From Bradyrhizobium murdochi (lineage in GTDB: Bacteria; Pseudomonadota; Alphaproteobacteria; Rhizobiales; Xanthobacteraceae): DNA of 64,000 nucleotides. Shown one piece after another: positions 48,852-58,044 of this stretch. Under the pieces are notes generated by a model. It was not told where the DNA came from and searched no databases. It saw only the letters and a list, made by a program, of their open reading frames with translations. Every line of letters starts with the position of its first letter. The stretch's first letter is position 1. The stretch lies in assembly GCF_000472965.1 (NCBI RefSeq), contig NZ_AXAU01000011.1, positions 124,001-188,000 of the forward strand, in the 5' to 3' direction. Position numbers and translations under genes: made by a program.

Positions 48852-49877
48852 TCAGCTACTGAACGTGCCGTTGCGGTCGCTGAAGAGGTCGAGTCTTCCA
48901 GGTGCGCGGACTTCGGGCGCATGTCCCGACAATACGGTGCTCGCGGAGGCAACAGACACCGACGACGAATTGCTGCCCCATAATTCCTGCACCGCCGGCG
49001 AAATCGGCTGCGTGCGTTCGCCGGCCTGAAACAGCGAGCGGAAGATCGGCTCCGTTGACGCCGACGCGGTCTGCGCCGTTGCCGCCACCGGCGTCACCGC
49101 GCGCGAATCCGGGAAGCTCGAGAGATAGGCGGCGTTGTCGATCGCCATCGCTGCCGCCGCGGCGCTTGCGACCGTGACGCGCCGGGGCAGATCGCCGCCG
49201 GCCGCCGCCATCGCGGTGCGCGTCACCGGCGAACTGGCGGCCGCCGCATAGCGCGTGCTCAGCACCGAATAGACCTGTGAGACGCTGCGCGGCTGCCCCG
49301 AACGGTCGTAGAAGATCGATTGATTGGCCGCCGCAGCGTTCGGAAACATCCGCACGGCCGACGCGTTCGGATTGTCCTCGGCGTTCTGGATCAGCTTGCC
49401 GGCGCCGCCGACGCCCATGAAATGCGCCATGTAGAGCTCGGCATCGGTCGGGCGGCGCCCGATCTTGCCGGTCAGCCTGAAACTGTTGGATTGCGTCAGC
49501 ACCGCCGCCATCGATGAGGCAGCGTCGGGATCGTCGCGCAGCCGCATGATCGCGGCGCGTGCCGCGGGATCCTCGACCGAATAGCTGCCGGACGGATTTT
49601 TGGTGATGGCGTCGGCATACTTGCCGTAGCCGAGATGGGCCCCCGCCTCCTTCACCGTGCCGAGCCAGGTCTGGTCGATGAATTGAAACAGCCCGCGCGC
49701 CGACGAGGTAGTTGCGGCGGCCTTCGGGTTGAAATTGGATTCCATCTTCGCGGTGGCAAGCAGATATTCGAAGCTGGCGCCGGTCGTCGATGCGGCCTGC
49801 TTGATCGAGCCCGCGATCCTCGCGCGCGCGGGATCGACACCTGCCGCAGCCGTGGCGCTTGATGTGTCGACCGCCAT
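48852..49877 (-). CDS. Lytic transglycosylase-like (SLT) protein
   Basis: A 341-residue protein. SFEYLLATAKMESNFNPKAA near residues 36-55 carries the catalytic Glu in the A-x-x-E-S-N/S-F motif of SLT enzymes, and SSARGLFQFIDQTWLGTVKE the G-L-x-Q-F-x-x-x-T-W motif. The C-terminal 180 residues are Ala/Ser/Thr-rich and low complexity. No classical signal peptide is seen at the chosen ATG 49877 (MAVDTSSATA), which recalls flagellum- or export-apparatus-linked transglycosylases. It cleaves peptidoglycan glycosidic bonds. An upstream ATG at 49922 is possible. Confidence 0.85.
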   Translation of the reverse strand: MAVDTSSATAAAGVDPARARIAGSIKQAASTTGASFEYLLATAKMESNFNPKAAATTSSARGLFQFIDQTWLGTVKEAGAHLGYGKYADAITKNPSGSYSVEDPAARAAIMRLRDDPDAASSMAAVLTQSNSFRLTGKIGRRPTDAELYMAHFMGVGGAGKLIQNAEDNPNASAVRMFPNAAAANQSIFYDRSGQPRSVSQVYSVLSTRYAAAASSPVTRTAMAAAGGDLPRRVTVASAAAAAMAIDNAAYLSSFPDSRAVTPVAATAQTASASTEPIFRSLFQAGERTQPISPAVQELWGSNSSSVSVASASTVLSGHAPEVRAPGRLDLFSDRNGTFSS

Positions 49878-49998
49878 ATCTGTGGTGCCCCGCTCCTCGC
49901 GAAACCTCGCGCGGGCTTTCAAGGCACTGGCAATCAGTGCCTATTACAAGGGCAAGACTGCCGCAATTATGGTTAAGAGGGGGTTAAGGGGCCGCACC

Positions 49999-50078
49999 GT
50001 CATTCCGGGGCGCATCGAAGATGCGAACCCGGAATCTCGAGATTCCGGGTTCAGCCCTGCGGGCTGCCCCGGAATGAC
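49999..50078. repeat. Palindromic dispersed repeat (GTCATTCCGGGGC...)
   Basis: GTCATTCCGGGGC (49999-50011) pairs with GCCCCGGAATGAC (50066-50078), enclosing AACCCGGAATCTCGAGATTC, itself palindromic. A common REP-like unit in Bradyrhizobium, here directly after the hisI stop codon on the opposite strand. Confidence 0.85.
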
Positions 50079-50082
50079 AGAG

Positions 50083-50511
50083 TCACTTGCGATACACCTT
50101 CGCCGGATCGAATTGCCTCTCGGCATCGACAAACGACACGCGCGTGCCGCCAGCGGCCGCCTCGATCCTGCGGTAGAAGCAGGAATGCCGCCCAGTGTGA
50201 CACGCAGCGCCCTGCTGCTCGACGCGGATCCAGATGGCATCCTGATCGCAATCAACGCGCATCTCGACCACGCGCTGGGTCTGACCTGACGTCTCACCTT
50301 TTCGCCACAACGCATTGCGCGACCGGCTGAAGTACCAGGCGTCGCCTGTCGCGATCGTCTTGCGCAGCGCTTCCTCGTTCATGTGCGCGACCATCAGCAC
50401 GTCGCCGGTCACGGCATCGGTCGCCACGCAGGTCACGATGCCGGACGCGTCAAACCTGGGCTGGAAGGTCAGCCCCTCTTCGCGTTCATTGGTCGTTACG
50501 GATGTGGACAC
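50083..50511 (-). CDS. hisI: Phosphoribosyl-AMP cyclohydrolase
   Basis: A 142-residue stand-alone HisI; it opens the purine ring of phosphoribosyl-AMP in histidine synthesis. Motifs: GDVLMVAHMNEEALRKTIAT, WYFSRSRNALWRKGETSGQT, and the zinc/magnesium ligands VEMRVDCDQDAIWIRV and GAACHTGRHSCFYRR (three Cys). Starts at GTG 50511. The phosphoribosyl-ATP pyrophosphatase (HisE) is not fused. It follows folE in the same direction, 30 bp apart. Confidence 0.95.
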   Translation of the reverse strand: MSTSVTTNEREEGLTFQPRFDASGIVTCVATDAVTGDVLMVAHMNEEALRKTIATGDAWYFSRSRNALWRKGETSGQTQRVVEMRVDCDQDAIWIRVEQQGAACHTGRHSCFYRRIEAAAGGTRVSFVDAERQFDPAKVYRK

Positions 50512-50541
50512 GACAGGGCCTCGCGGAGAAATTCGGCGAGG

Positions 50542-51279
50542 CTACCGGTTCGGCCCTCGCACCAAGGACAGGAAACGCTGCTGCTCCGCCGGATTGTCGC
50601 GGAACATGCCGGTGAAGCGGCTGGTGAACGTCATCGCGCCATGCTTGGCGACGCCGCGCACCGACATACAGGTATGCTCCGCCTCGATCAGCACGGCAAC
50701 GCCGCGGGGTTTCAACACCTCGTCGATCGCAGCCGCGATCTGGGCCGTCAGGTGCTCCTGGGTCTGCAGGCGGCGGGCGAAGATATCGGTGAGCCGCGCC
50801 AGCTTCGACAATCCGACCACCCGCTCTACCGGCGTATAGGCGATATGCGCCTTGCCGTAGAACGGCATCATGTGATGCTCGCATTGCGAGGTGAATTCGA
50901 TATCGCGGACCAGGACAAAGTCGTCATAGCCGGCAGTCTCGCCAAAGGTGCGGTCCAGCACCTCGGCCGGGCACTGATGATAGCCCTGATAGAGCTCGTC
51001 GAAGGCTTCGACCACGCGGCGGGGCGTATCCAGCAAACCCTCGCGATCGGGATTTTCGCCGATATAGCTGAGCAGCGTGTGTACGGCGTGTTCGGCCTCG
51101 GCGCGCGACGGGCGCGGCAGGTCGGCGCGGACGGCAGCGGCCAGGAACTCGGCCGGATCGAGTTCGGCGGGGCGGGCTTCCGGGGCCACGTCGGGTGATT
51201 TCACTTCGGAAGGCTTCAAATCGGAAGACTTCAAATCGGAAGGCTTGCCAGGGCGGAGGGATTTGATCAATGCGTCCAT
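50542..51279 (-). CDS. folE: GTP cyclohydrolase I
   Basis: A 245-residue enzyme making dihydroneopterin triphosphate for folate synthesis. Motifs: GENPDREGLLDTPRRVVEAF, DIEFTSQCEHHMMPFYGKAH (zinc Cys and His), VGLSKLARLTDIFARRLQTQ and EHTCMSVRGVAKHGAMTFTS (second zinc Cys). An N-terminal tail of about 40 residues contains repeats of LKSSDLKPSEVKS and is probably disordered. GGAGAAG precedes ATG 51279. Upstream of hisI; divergent from the NifU-like gene. Confidence 0.97.
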   Translation of the reverse strand: MDALIKSLRPGKPSDLKSSDLKPSEVKSPDVAPEARPAELDPAEFLAAAVRADLPRPSRAEAEHAVHTLLSYIGENPDREGLLDTPRRVVEAFDELYQGYHQCPAEVLDRTFGETAGYDDFVLVRDIEFTSQCEHHMMPFYGKAHIAYTPVERVVGLSKLARLTDIFARRLQTQEHLTAQIAAAIDEVLKPRGVAVLIEAEHTCMSVRGVAKHGAMTFTSRFTGMFRDNPAEQQRFLSLVRGPNR

Positions 51280-51523
51280 GTCTTCTCCGTTCGACCGGCC
51301 TGCAGAGACCGGAGTGTCACCGGGCAGACGGGGCGGTTTTGCCGCCGGGCGCCTGAGTCCCATCCACAACACGTGGACGGCCGAACTGGTTTCCATGTCT
51401 GGTCCATGTCCGTCCGCCTACGGCAAACGGCCGGGCTGTTTTTCCGCCGTTCCTGTCCATATATAGGACGATGAAACCCAGCCGCCAAGGGCGCTCGGAT
51501 CGTCGCCCGGGACACTGATTCTC

Positions 51524-51973
51524 ATGCTGAACGACATCTACAACAAGCGGATCATTGAATTGGCGGGCAACATCCCCCGCCTCGGTCGCCTTCCCGACCC
51601 CCACGCCAGCGCCACCGCCCACTCCAAGCTGTGCGGCTCGACCGTCAAGGTCGACCTTAAGATGGACGGGCCCGTGGTCAGCGACTTCGCCCATGACGTG
51701 AAGGCATGCGCGCTCGGACAGGCCTCTTCCTCGATCATGGCAAGCCATGTGGTGGGCTCGACGGCTAGCGAGTTACGTGAATTGCGAGAAACCGTGCGTA
51801 AGATGCTGAAGGAAAACGGCGGTCCCCCGCAGGGCAAATGGGCCGACATCGCCCTGCTCGAGCCGGTCCGCGACTACAAGGCCCGCCACGCCTCGACCAT
51901 GCTGACCTTCGACGCCGTGGTCGACGCCATCGGCCAGATCGAAGCCAAGGCAAAGCAGCCGGCGCAGGCGTGA
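51524..51973 (+). CDS. NifU/IscU-like iron-sulfur cluster scaffold protein
   Basis: A 149-residue protein of the IscU/SufU fold. The two conserved sites are SKLCGSTVKVDLKM (C37) and DVKACALGQASSSIMASHVV (C62). The third cluster ligand Cys of IscU, expected in a V-R-x-x-C-x-x-L segment, is replaced: the sequence is VRDYKARHASTMLTFDAVVD, with H122 near that place. Such two-Cys members exist in alphaproteobacteria, often near folE and yidD as here; their scaffold activity is unproven. Divergent from folE. Confidence 0.85.
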   Translation: MLNDIYNKRIIELAGNIPRLGRLPDPHASATAHSKLCGSTVKVDLKMDGPVVSDFAHDVKACALGQASSSIMASHVVGSTASELRELRETVRKMLKENGGPPQGKWADIALLEPVRDYKARHASTMLTFDAVVDAIGQIEAKAKQPAQA

Positions 51974-52116
51974 GCGAAGCCCCCCGCCTACCCAATCCTG
52001 TCATGCCCGCGAAGGCGGGCATCCAGTACGCCGGGAATTCTCGTTTGATCACAAGCGCCGCGGCGTACCGGATCATCCGCTTTTGCGGATGATGACAACG
52101 TCTGTCGGGATGCAGC

Positions 52117-53058
52117 CTATTTCTGTTGCGGCTGATTCTGTTGCGGCTGAGCCGGCTGGGCCGGCGCGGCCGCAGACCCGCCGGTCGGAACCGCGGCTTC
52201 GGCAGTCTTGGTCGACTTGCCCGGCTGCGTCGCGTCACCCTCCATTACGGAACTGACGAAGCGATCCTGCGGCTTGGAAGGCTTGGCCTCGGCCATTGGC
52301 ACCGAGGCGTTGTCCTGCGGGAACACATCGGCGACCACCTCGGTCGTGATGAGATTGCTTAGGCGCAATTCATCGCGCGACAATTGGTGCAAATCTTCCC
52401 ACGGCGGAACACTGAGCGCGAGCGACAGCAAATCGCCGGTGCCACCCATGTCGAAGGTATATTTCGTGAGGCGACCGATATCGCGTTGCACGATCATCAG
52501 GTCCTGCGCGCTGTAGCTCGAGCCCTTGGCGTCATCGGCGCGGTCGCCCATCCAGATCTGGTGCACGCGGACATGTGCGGCGGGCGGCACGTAACGCGTC
52601 TTGCCCGACAGCAGCAGGAATACACACATCGACTCGCAATAGGCTTCGGGCGCCACGCTGACGCGTTCGCCACGCGGAGTCTTCGTGCGCACCGTGGTGC
52701 CGACGGTCGTCAGCGCGCCGAGGCTGCGGAACCGCCTGCCAAGCGCGATGGAGTCGTTGACCGAGCCGCCGCTGGAATCCAGCACGATGGTCGCGCCGGC
52801 GAGTTGGCGGCCCTTGGCGAATTCGTCGAACGCCCGCGGGCTATCCGCTGTAACGATGCCGACGGCCGAGACCCAGCCCTTGCAATCCGGCTGGCATGCA
52901 TTCCACTTGAAATGCATTGGCTGTTTGCGTTCTTCGAGGGTACCACCGGCATACGCCGAATTACCCAGCATCGTGATCGCGCCCGGCAATGCGAGGCAAA
53001 AGGCGGTGGCACCGAGAAGGGCCCAGCCGCGAAGTTTCAGCGACGTCTCAAACCTCAA
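52117..53058 (-). CDS. Periplasmic ClpP/SppA-fold protein
   Basis: A 313-residue exported protein (signal ends near AYAGG). The core has ATIVLDSSGGSVNDSIALGR (the strand-turn and S-S-G-G of ClpP/crotonase-fold hydrolases) and APEAYCESMCVFLLLSGKTR in the position of the nucleophile helix, where the usual Ser lies between two cysteines (C-E-S-M-C), followed by RVHQIWMG with a His. The C-terminal 60 residues are Pro/Gln-rich. Start TTG 53058 is behind GGAAGGAACC; TTG 53076 is an alternative. Divergent from yidD. Protease activity is inferred from fold only. Confidence 0.7.
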   Translation of the reverse strand: MRFETSLKLRGWALLGATAFCLALPGAITMLGNSAYAGGTLEERKQPMHFKWNACQPDCKGWVSAVGIVTADSPRAFDEFAKGRQLAGATIVLDSSGGSVNDSIALGRRFRSLGALTTVGTTVRTKTPRGERVSVAPEAYCESMCVFLLLSGKTRYVPPAAHVRVHQIWMGDRADDAKGSSYSAQDLMIVQRDIGRLTKYTFDMGGTGDLLSLALSVPPWEDLHQLSRDELRLSNLITTEVVADVFPQDNASVPMAEAKPSKPQDRFVSSVMEGDATQPGKSTKTAEAAVPTGGSAAAPAQPAQPQQNQPQQK

Positions 53059-53296
53059 TTTGGTTCCTTCCCCCAAGCAGCCCCGTCTACGACTGGTGGC
53101 GATGGCCCCGTTTTAGCGCGAGATGATTCTGTCATCGATCCGTATGAAAACGGTAACTGTGCTGACGTGTGTCGTCCATAATACCTTGGCTTGGTACGCT
53201 GCATTGCAGTGCGATAATTCCTAAGTGTGGCTAAATATCTGCAGGAATTGAGTTCCTTGCTTGGGAACTCCCGTAAGACTACGTACATTGTGCTGC

Positions 53297-53650
53297 ATGG
53301 CATCTGCAGATCCTTCGTCATCACAGCAAAAACAATGCACGGATTGTGCCAGCATCGCCCGTCGTCTGCCGCGCAATGCGGGACGCGCGCTGATATGGAT
53401 CTATCGGCATTCGCTGTCGCTGCTGGTCGGCTACAACTGCCGGCATCTGCCGACATGCTCGGTGTATGGCGACGAAGCGATCGAACGTTTCGGCTTGTGG
53501 GGCGGCGGCTGGATGACGTTGGCGCGGCTGTTGCGCTGCCATCCCTGGGGCACGTCCGGCATCGACAACGTGCCGCTTACGGCGCCCGCCGGTGCGCGAT
53601 GGTATCTGCCGTGGCGCTACGGACGGTGGCGCGGCGTCAACGGCCCATGA
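53297..53650 (+). CDS. yidD: Membrane protein insertion efficiency factor YidD
   Basis: A 117-residue small protein. LIWIYRHSLSLLVGYNCRHL, then PTCSVYGDEAIERFGLWGGG and WMTLARLLRCHPWGTSGID are the YidD signature (C-x-x-x-P-x-C-S-x-Y and L-R-C-H-P-W). It attaches to the inner membrane and helps the YidC insertase. An N-terminal extension of about 25 residues is variable. The usual yidC/rnpA neighbours are absent; in Bradyrhizobium yidD lies near folE and thrS, as here. Confidence 0.95.
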   Translation: MASADPSSSQQKQCTDCASIARRLPRNAGRALIWIYRHSLSLLVGYNCRHLPTCSVYGDEAIERFGLWGGGWMTLARLLRCHPWGTSGIDNVPLTAPAGARWYLPWRYGRWRGVNGP

Positions 53651-53671
53651 TGCGCGCATCAGCTTTCTAGT

Positions 53672-54895
53672 TTAGCGCCAGAAGAAGAATCCATCGCCCC
53701 TTGGCCAAGATCCGATATCCGCCGGCGGTCGCGGCCTTCGCGGACGCGGCGGTGGCGGCGGCGTCTCGACGGATGACACGGCGTCCGTGGCGGGCGACCC
53801 ATCGTCGGGCAATCTTACCGACAACAGCAAATTCGATTCTGGCGTGCGCCAGCGATAGCCGATCCCGAAATCGAGAGGCTGTGCGCGCTGAAAGAGTGCC
53901 GCATATGACGCCTGGTAGCGTCCCGGGAATTCGTCGATCGGTCCGAGATAGCGGCCGAACGGGAACAAACGCCATTTCCTCGTGCTGTAGTAAGCGAGCG
54001 GAATTCCGGAATCGTCCTGGATGATGGTGGCGCTGTTGTTGAGCAGGAAGTCGCGCACCGTGGTGAAGTTGCCGGAATGCGGGAGGTACGACGCGCTCTT
54101 GATCAGGCTGTTGCCGGGCGCGAGCGTTGCGCAGAATTTCAGGAATCCGCTCGCCTTCACGCCGGAGTTGGAGAGATCGGTCGAGAAGTAATACAGGGTC
54201 TTTTCCTGACCGTCGCTGCCGGTGAAGATGATGCGCACGCCACGCACGGCGTTCGGTCCGGGATTTTCGCCTGCGAAATGCGCCGCGCCCTTGTCGTCCA
54301 GCGAGATCGGACTGACGTCCTTCACGGCCATGCCCGAGCGCGCCAGAAACACATAGAGGATCGGCAAGGTGCCGCTGATCTGGCCCGCCTGCAGATCGGT
54401 CTTCATCTGCTTGGTGATGAAGAAGCTGAAGCTCAGGATTGAACTGAGCGAACGTTCGACGTTGTAGAGCGCGGACGCGATGCCGCCGCGCGGCAATCGC
54501 GTCAGATCGGGCACCGAGCCGACCGGCTCGAGCGCACTCAGCACGTAGGTCGAGGCTTTGGGATAGAAAGCGTTTGCATAGAGAAAATCCGGGCCTGAGA
54601 ACATGTAGAACATGGTCGGCTTCGGCGCCGCCAGATTGGTATCTGCCCAGGCGCGGATCCGCGATATTTGGCGCTGCTCGAGTTGGCCGAACGCGGTGTC
54701 GAAGAATTTGGCGTGCCGTTGCCAGGCGGGATCTTTGGTGAGCGGCGCCAGCGGCGAGTCCGCCGAGGGCATCAGGCCTGCGAGAAATTTCGCGGTGTCG
54801 TCCACCGTTGCGGATTGGGCACGGACGGCAGCCGCGGCCGCCAGCAGCATGACAGCAGCAAGCGTCGCCGTTCTCAGGTAGTGCAGCATGCTCAT
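53672..54895 (-). CDS. Exported hypothetical protein coupled to an amino-acid permease, 407 aa
   Basis: A signal peptide (MLHYLRTATLAAVMLLAAAA, ending VRAQ) precedes a long soluble domain. Features: MFYMFSGPDFLYANAFYPKA and STYVLSALEPVGSVPDLTRL near residues 100-140, and STDLSNSGVKASGFLKFCAT near 250. These recall large unnamed alpha-helical periplasmic proteins of alphaproteobacteria; no catalytic site is visible. The C-terminus is Pro/Arg-rich (PPPPPRPRRPRPPAD) and ends FFFWR. Its ATG overlaps the stop of the permease gene in an ATGA, so the two are translated together. Confidence 0.75.
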   Translation of the reverse strand: MSMLHYLRTATLAAVMLLAAAAAVRAQSATVDDTAKFLAGLMPSADSPLAPLTKDPAWQRHAKFFDTAFGQLEQRQISRIRAWADTNLAAPKPTMFYMFSGPDFLYANAFYPKASTYVLSALEPVGSVPDLTRLPRGGIASALYNVERSLSSILSFSFFITKQMKTDLQAGQISGTLPILYVFLARSGMAVKDVSPISLDDKGAAHFAGENPGPNAVRGVRIIFTGSDGQEKTLYYFSTDLSNSGVKASGFLKFCATLAPGNSLIKSASYLPHSGNFTTVRDFLLNNSATIIQDDSGIPLAYYSTRKWRLFPFGRYLGPIDEFPGRYQASYAALFQRAQPLDFGIGYRWRTPESNLLLSVRLPDDGSPATDAVSSVETPPPPPRPRRPRPPADIGSWPRGDGFFFWR

Positions 54896-56301
54896 TCGCG
54901 ACCCGCTGCGGCCACGGCGACTTGATCTGGCCGCTTGCGGAAGACGGCGTAAATCAAGAGACCTGAGAACATGATCAAAAGACCCAGCAGCGACTGCAAC
55001 GGCCGTTCGGTCAGAAGGTAGTACATCATGAACCCGGTCACGAGCAGGAAAACCACAGGGGTTACCGGGTATCCCCAGGCACGGTAGGGCCGCGGCAGGT
55101 CCGGCTGCGTGATGCGCAGCTTGATCACCCCGAGCACGGTAAAGAACGAGCAGAACAGTAGCGCGAACTGGATGAAGTCGAGCACTGCCTCGAAGCTGCG
55201 CGTAAGCAACAACAGGCTCGCGACCGTGAGCTGAAACAGAATGGCGTAGGCCGGCGCACCGCCGGCCGAGCGGCTGGCGAACGGCCGCAGCACCGGAATG
55301 TCCTCGCCCATCGTCATCATGACGCGCGGCCCGATCCACATCATCGCGCTGATCGAGGAGATCAGCCCGAAGCAGATCATCGCGCCGACGATGCGGCCGC
55401 CGAGTTCGCCGAAGATGTAGCTGCCGGAGATGCGGGCGACATCGAGCTGGCCCGCAAGCTTGTCGATCGGCGCGGTGTGCAGGAACACGGCGTTGAGCGC
55501 GACATACAACACGAGCACGATCAGTGTTCCGACCAGCATCGCCCGCGGCACGTTGCGCTCCGGCAATCTCACCTCGCCGATAATGTAAGTTGCCGCGTTC
55601 CATCCTGAGAACGAATACATCACGAACACAAGGCTGATCGCGAATGGTGCGCTGACGATATGGGTGAAGTCGGACGCCGATGGCGCGAACGAAACCGGCT
55701 GCGCAGTGCCGATCGCGAAGCCGCAGACCAGGAAGGCCATGATGAGCACCACCTTCAGGATGGTCGCGACCAGTTGAAAGGTCGAGGAGTGCCTAATGCC
55801 GGCGAGTTGCACCAGCGACACCAGCCAGACCACGCCGATCGCAAGTGCCAGCGGCGGCGCGTTGGGCAGCACCGACTTGCCGTACTCGCCAAACGCCATG
55901 GCGGCGAGCGCCACTGGCGCTGCAAAGCCGACCGTCGCCGACACCCAGCCCGCCACGAAACCGAAGGCCGGGTGATAGGCCCGGCCGAGGAAATTGTACT
56001 CACCGCTCGAGCGCGGAAACATCGCGCCGAGCTCGCCGTAGGAAAACACCCCGCACAGCGCGACGATGCCGCCGACCGTCCACAGCAGCAGGATGGAAAA
56101 GCCCGAGGGGATGTCCTTGACCTGAAAGCCGAGGCTGGTGAAGACGCCGACACCGACCATATCGGCAACCACGATGGCAACCGCCACCAGGACCGAAACG
56201 GTCGAGCCGCTGCCGGAGCGCGAGCCAGGCCAGACCGGGCTTCCCGTTTCTGATGCCGCCATCTCGGATCGTACCTTCAGCGCGCCCAGCCAGGAGCTCA
56301 T
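54892..56301 (-). CDS. APC-superfamily amino acid permease
   Basis: A 469-residue inner-membrane transporter with 12 predicted helices. Family motifs: VADMVGVGVFTSLGFQVKDI (helix 1 with the unwound GxG region), YHPAFGFVAGWVSATVGFAA, FSGWNAATYIIGEVRLPERN (helix 6-7 with E in the conserved loop) and LPRPYRAWGYPVTPVVFLLV near the end. It resembles the LAT/YfnA-like branch. Translationally coupled to an exported protein downstream (ATGA overlap at 54892-54895). Substrate unknown. Confidence 0.9.
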   Translation of the reverse strand: MSSWLGALKVRSEMAASETGSPVWPGSRSGSGSTVSVLVAVAIVVADMVGVGVFTSLGFQVKDIPSGFSILLLWTVGGIVALCGVFSYGELGAMFPRSSGEYNFLGRAYHPAFGFVAGWVSATVGFAAPVALAAMAFGEYGKSVLPNAPPLALAIGVVWLVSLVQLAGIRHSSTFQLVATILKVVLIMAFLVCGFAIGTAQPVSFAPSASDFTHIVSAPFAISLVFVMYSFSGWNAATYIIGEVRLPERNVPRAMLVGTLIVLVLYVALNAVFLHTAPIDKLAGQLDVARISGSYIFGELGGRIVGAMICFGLISSISAMMWIGPRVMMTMGEDIPVLRPFASRSAGGAPAYAILFQLTVASLLLLTRSFEAVLDFIQFALLFCSFFTVLGVIKLRITQPDLPRPYRAWGYPVTPVVFLLVTGFMMYYLLTERPLQSLLGLLIMFSGLLIYAVFRKRPDQVAVAAAGRE

Positions 56302-56557
56302 CGTGCAGGCTGACGCGCTTCAATTCAAGCAATGTTAACAAGGGTTTAAACTGAGACACAAAATAGGTTGCATGATACCTCCAAGCGCACCGCGCCACTA
56401 CTGGATTGCGAAGACATCGTGGCGGACCCACAATCGCGACACGATTGCATGGTCTTCTTGGGCTTCCGGATGCGGGGAGTTTTTCCGGACGCTTAACGTC
56501 GCCTAAACGCGTGCGAGCTTACGCCGGTTGACGGTGGATCTTGGGGCATTGGGATGG

Positions 56558-57874
56558 ATGGTCGGAGCTGATCCGAATTTCCCGACAATCGATCGCGCCA
56601 TACGCTCGGCGGTATCGGCCGTGTCGCAGCGCGCCCTACCTCGTCGATGGCAGTGGCTCGCGCTGACGGCGCTGATCGTGCCGCTGTCCTTCGTGCTCGT
56701 TCAATGCGGCAAGGCGCCCGACGCCGGCACGCTGGCCGCGAACGCACAAGGCGCAAAATCTAGGGCAGCCAAGTCCCAGGCCTCGGCCGACGGCTTCGAA
56801 GACCGTTTCCCCAATCCGCAATTCGCCGATCGTTTCCCGACCTCCCGTGAAAGCCTGCCGCAGATCCAGCACCAGGCCGCGCTCGCGCCGGCACCGGAGC
56901 CGCACGCGGTACGTACCGAGCCGGTGCGGGTCGCCTCACTGACGCCGACGCTGACCCTGCCCCGCACCGAGCGCGAAGAGCTGACCACGCTCGTCAGCAT
57001 GAAATCCTCAGCCTTCCCCTATTTCGGCACCAACCCACGCTCCGAGGAGCCCTTCCTCAACATCACCAAGGGTGACCGCCAGGGCCACAAGACCTTTAGT
57101 GGACGGGTTTATTGGCAGGACGAGACCTACAACGACAGCCGCGTCCTGGTACATGTCCCCGAGACGTTCGATGTCAGGAAGCCGGGCGTGATCGTGGTGT
57201 TCTTCCACGGCAACGGCGCGACGCTGGAACGCGACGTCCGCGACCGCCAATTGGTGCCGCAGCAAATCTCGGATTCAGGCGTCAACGCCGTGCTGCTCGC
57301 CCCGCAAATGGCTGTCAACGCCGCCGACTCCTCGGCCGGCAAGTTCTGGCAGCCGGGCGGCTTCAAGCGCTTCATCGAGGAGTCAGCAAGCCACCTCGCC
57401 CGCCTCTACGGCGATCCGAAGTCGGCGCAGGCGTTCGCCAACATGCCGATCGTGATCGTCGGTTATAGCGGCGGCTTCCTGCCGACGGCGTGGAGTCTCG
57501 AAGTCGGCGGCCTCCCGAACCGGGTCCGCGGTGTGTTCCTGCTCGACGCCGTCTATGGCGAGCTCGACAAGTTCGCGTCATGGATCGAGAAAAACCGGAC
57601 CGGCTTCTTTGTCTCTTCGTATACCCGCTACACCAAGCGGCACGACCTCGAGCTGATGCAGATGCTCCGCGACCGAGGCATCACCGTCGCCGAGAGCATG
57701 GACGAGCCGCTGCGTCCCGGCAGCGTCGTGTTCGTGCAGACGCCTGATGGCGTCACCCATCGCGATTACGTGACGCAGGCCTGGACCGAGCATCCGGTCA
57801 AGGACGTGCTGGTCAAAATGGCCGCAACGCCGGCTTTGACCCGCCTCGCCGGTGCGCCCTACGCCAATCGCTAA
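56558..57874 (+). CDS. Lipoprotein-like alpha/beta hydrolase, 438 aa
   Basis: The N-terminus WLALTALIVPLSFVLVQCGK contains a lipobox-like L-V-Q-C, so the protein may be lipid-anchored. A Pro/Ala-rich linker follows to about residue 130. The hydrolase core starts near residue 180: VIVVFFHGNGATLERDVRDR (oxyanion H-G-N-G) and PIVIVGYSGGFLPTAWSLEV with S304 in G-Y-S-G-G; DAVYGELDKF holds a candidate Asp and DGVTHRDYV the His. The start is uncertain: ATG 56558 or TTG 56528. Substrate unknown. Confidence 0.65.
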   Translation: MVGADPNFPTIDRAIRSAVSAVSQRALPRRWQWLALTALIVPLSFVLVQCGKAPDAGTLAANAQGAKSRAAKSQASADGFEDRFPNPQFADRFPTSRESLPQIQHQAALAPAPEPHAVRTEPVRVASLTPTLTLPRTEREELTTLVSMKSSAFPYFGTNPRSEEPFLNITKGDRQGHKTFSGRVYWQDETYNDSRVLVHVPETFDVRKPGVIVVFFHGNGATLERDVRDRQLVPQQISDSGVNAVLLAPQMAVNAADSSAGKFWQPGGFKRFIEESASHLARLYGDPKSAQAFANMPIVIVGYSGGFLPTAWSLEVGGLPNRVRGVFLLDAVYGELDKFASWIEKNRTGFFVSSYTRYTKRHDLELMQMLRDRGITVAESMDEPLRPGSVVFVQTPDGVTHRDYVTQAWTEHPVKDVLVKMAATPALTRLAGAPYANR

Positions 57875-58044
57875 CAGCCTCGGCGCGGTATCGCGGCGTG
57901 CCTGCCATCATCCCGGATCGAATGGTCATTTTGATTGCGCGTGTCCCGTGTCCGAACACGGACGCTTTGCCGGCCTCGGAAACCGTGCGCGTTGCAGCCG
58001 GCGGAGCACGACGACGCCTGCTGCGAACGAGCATTCCAGGATCC

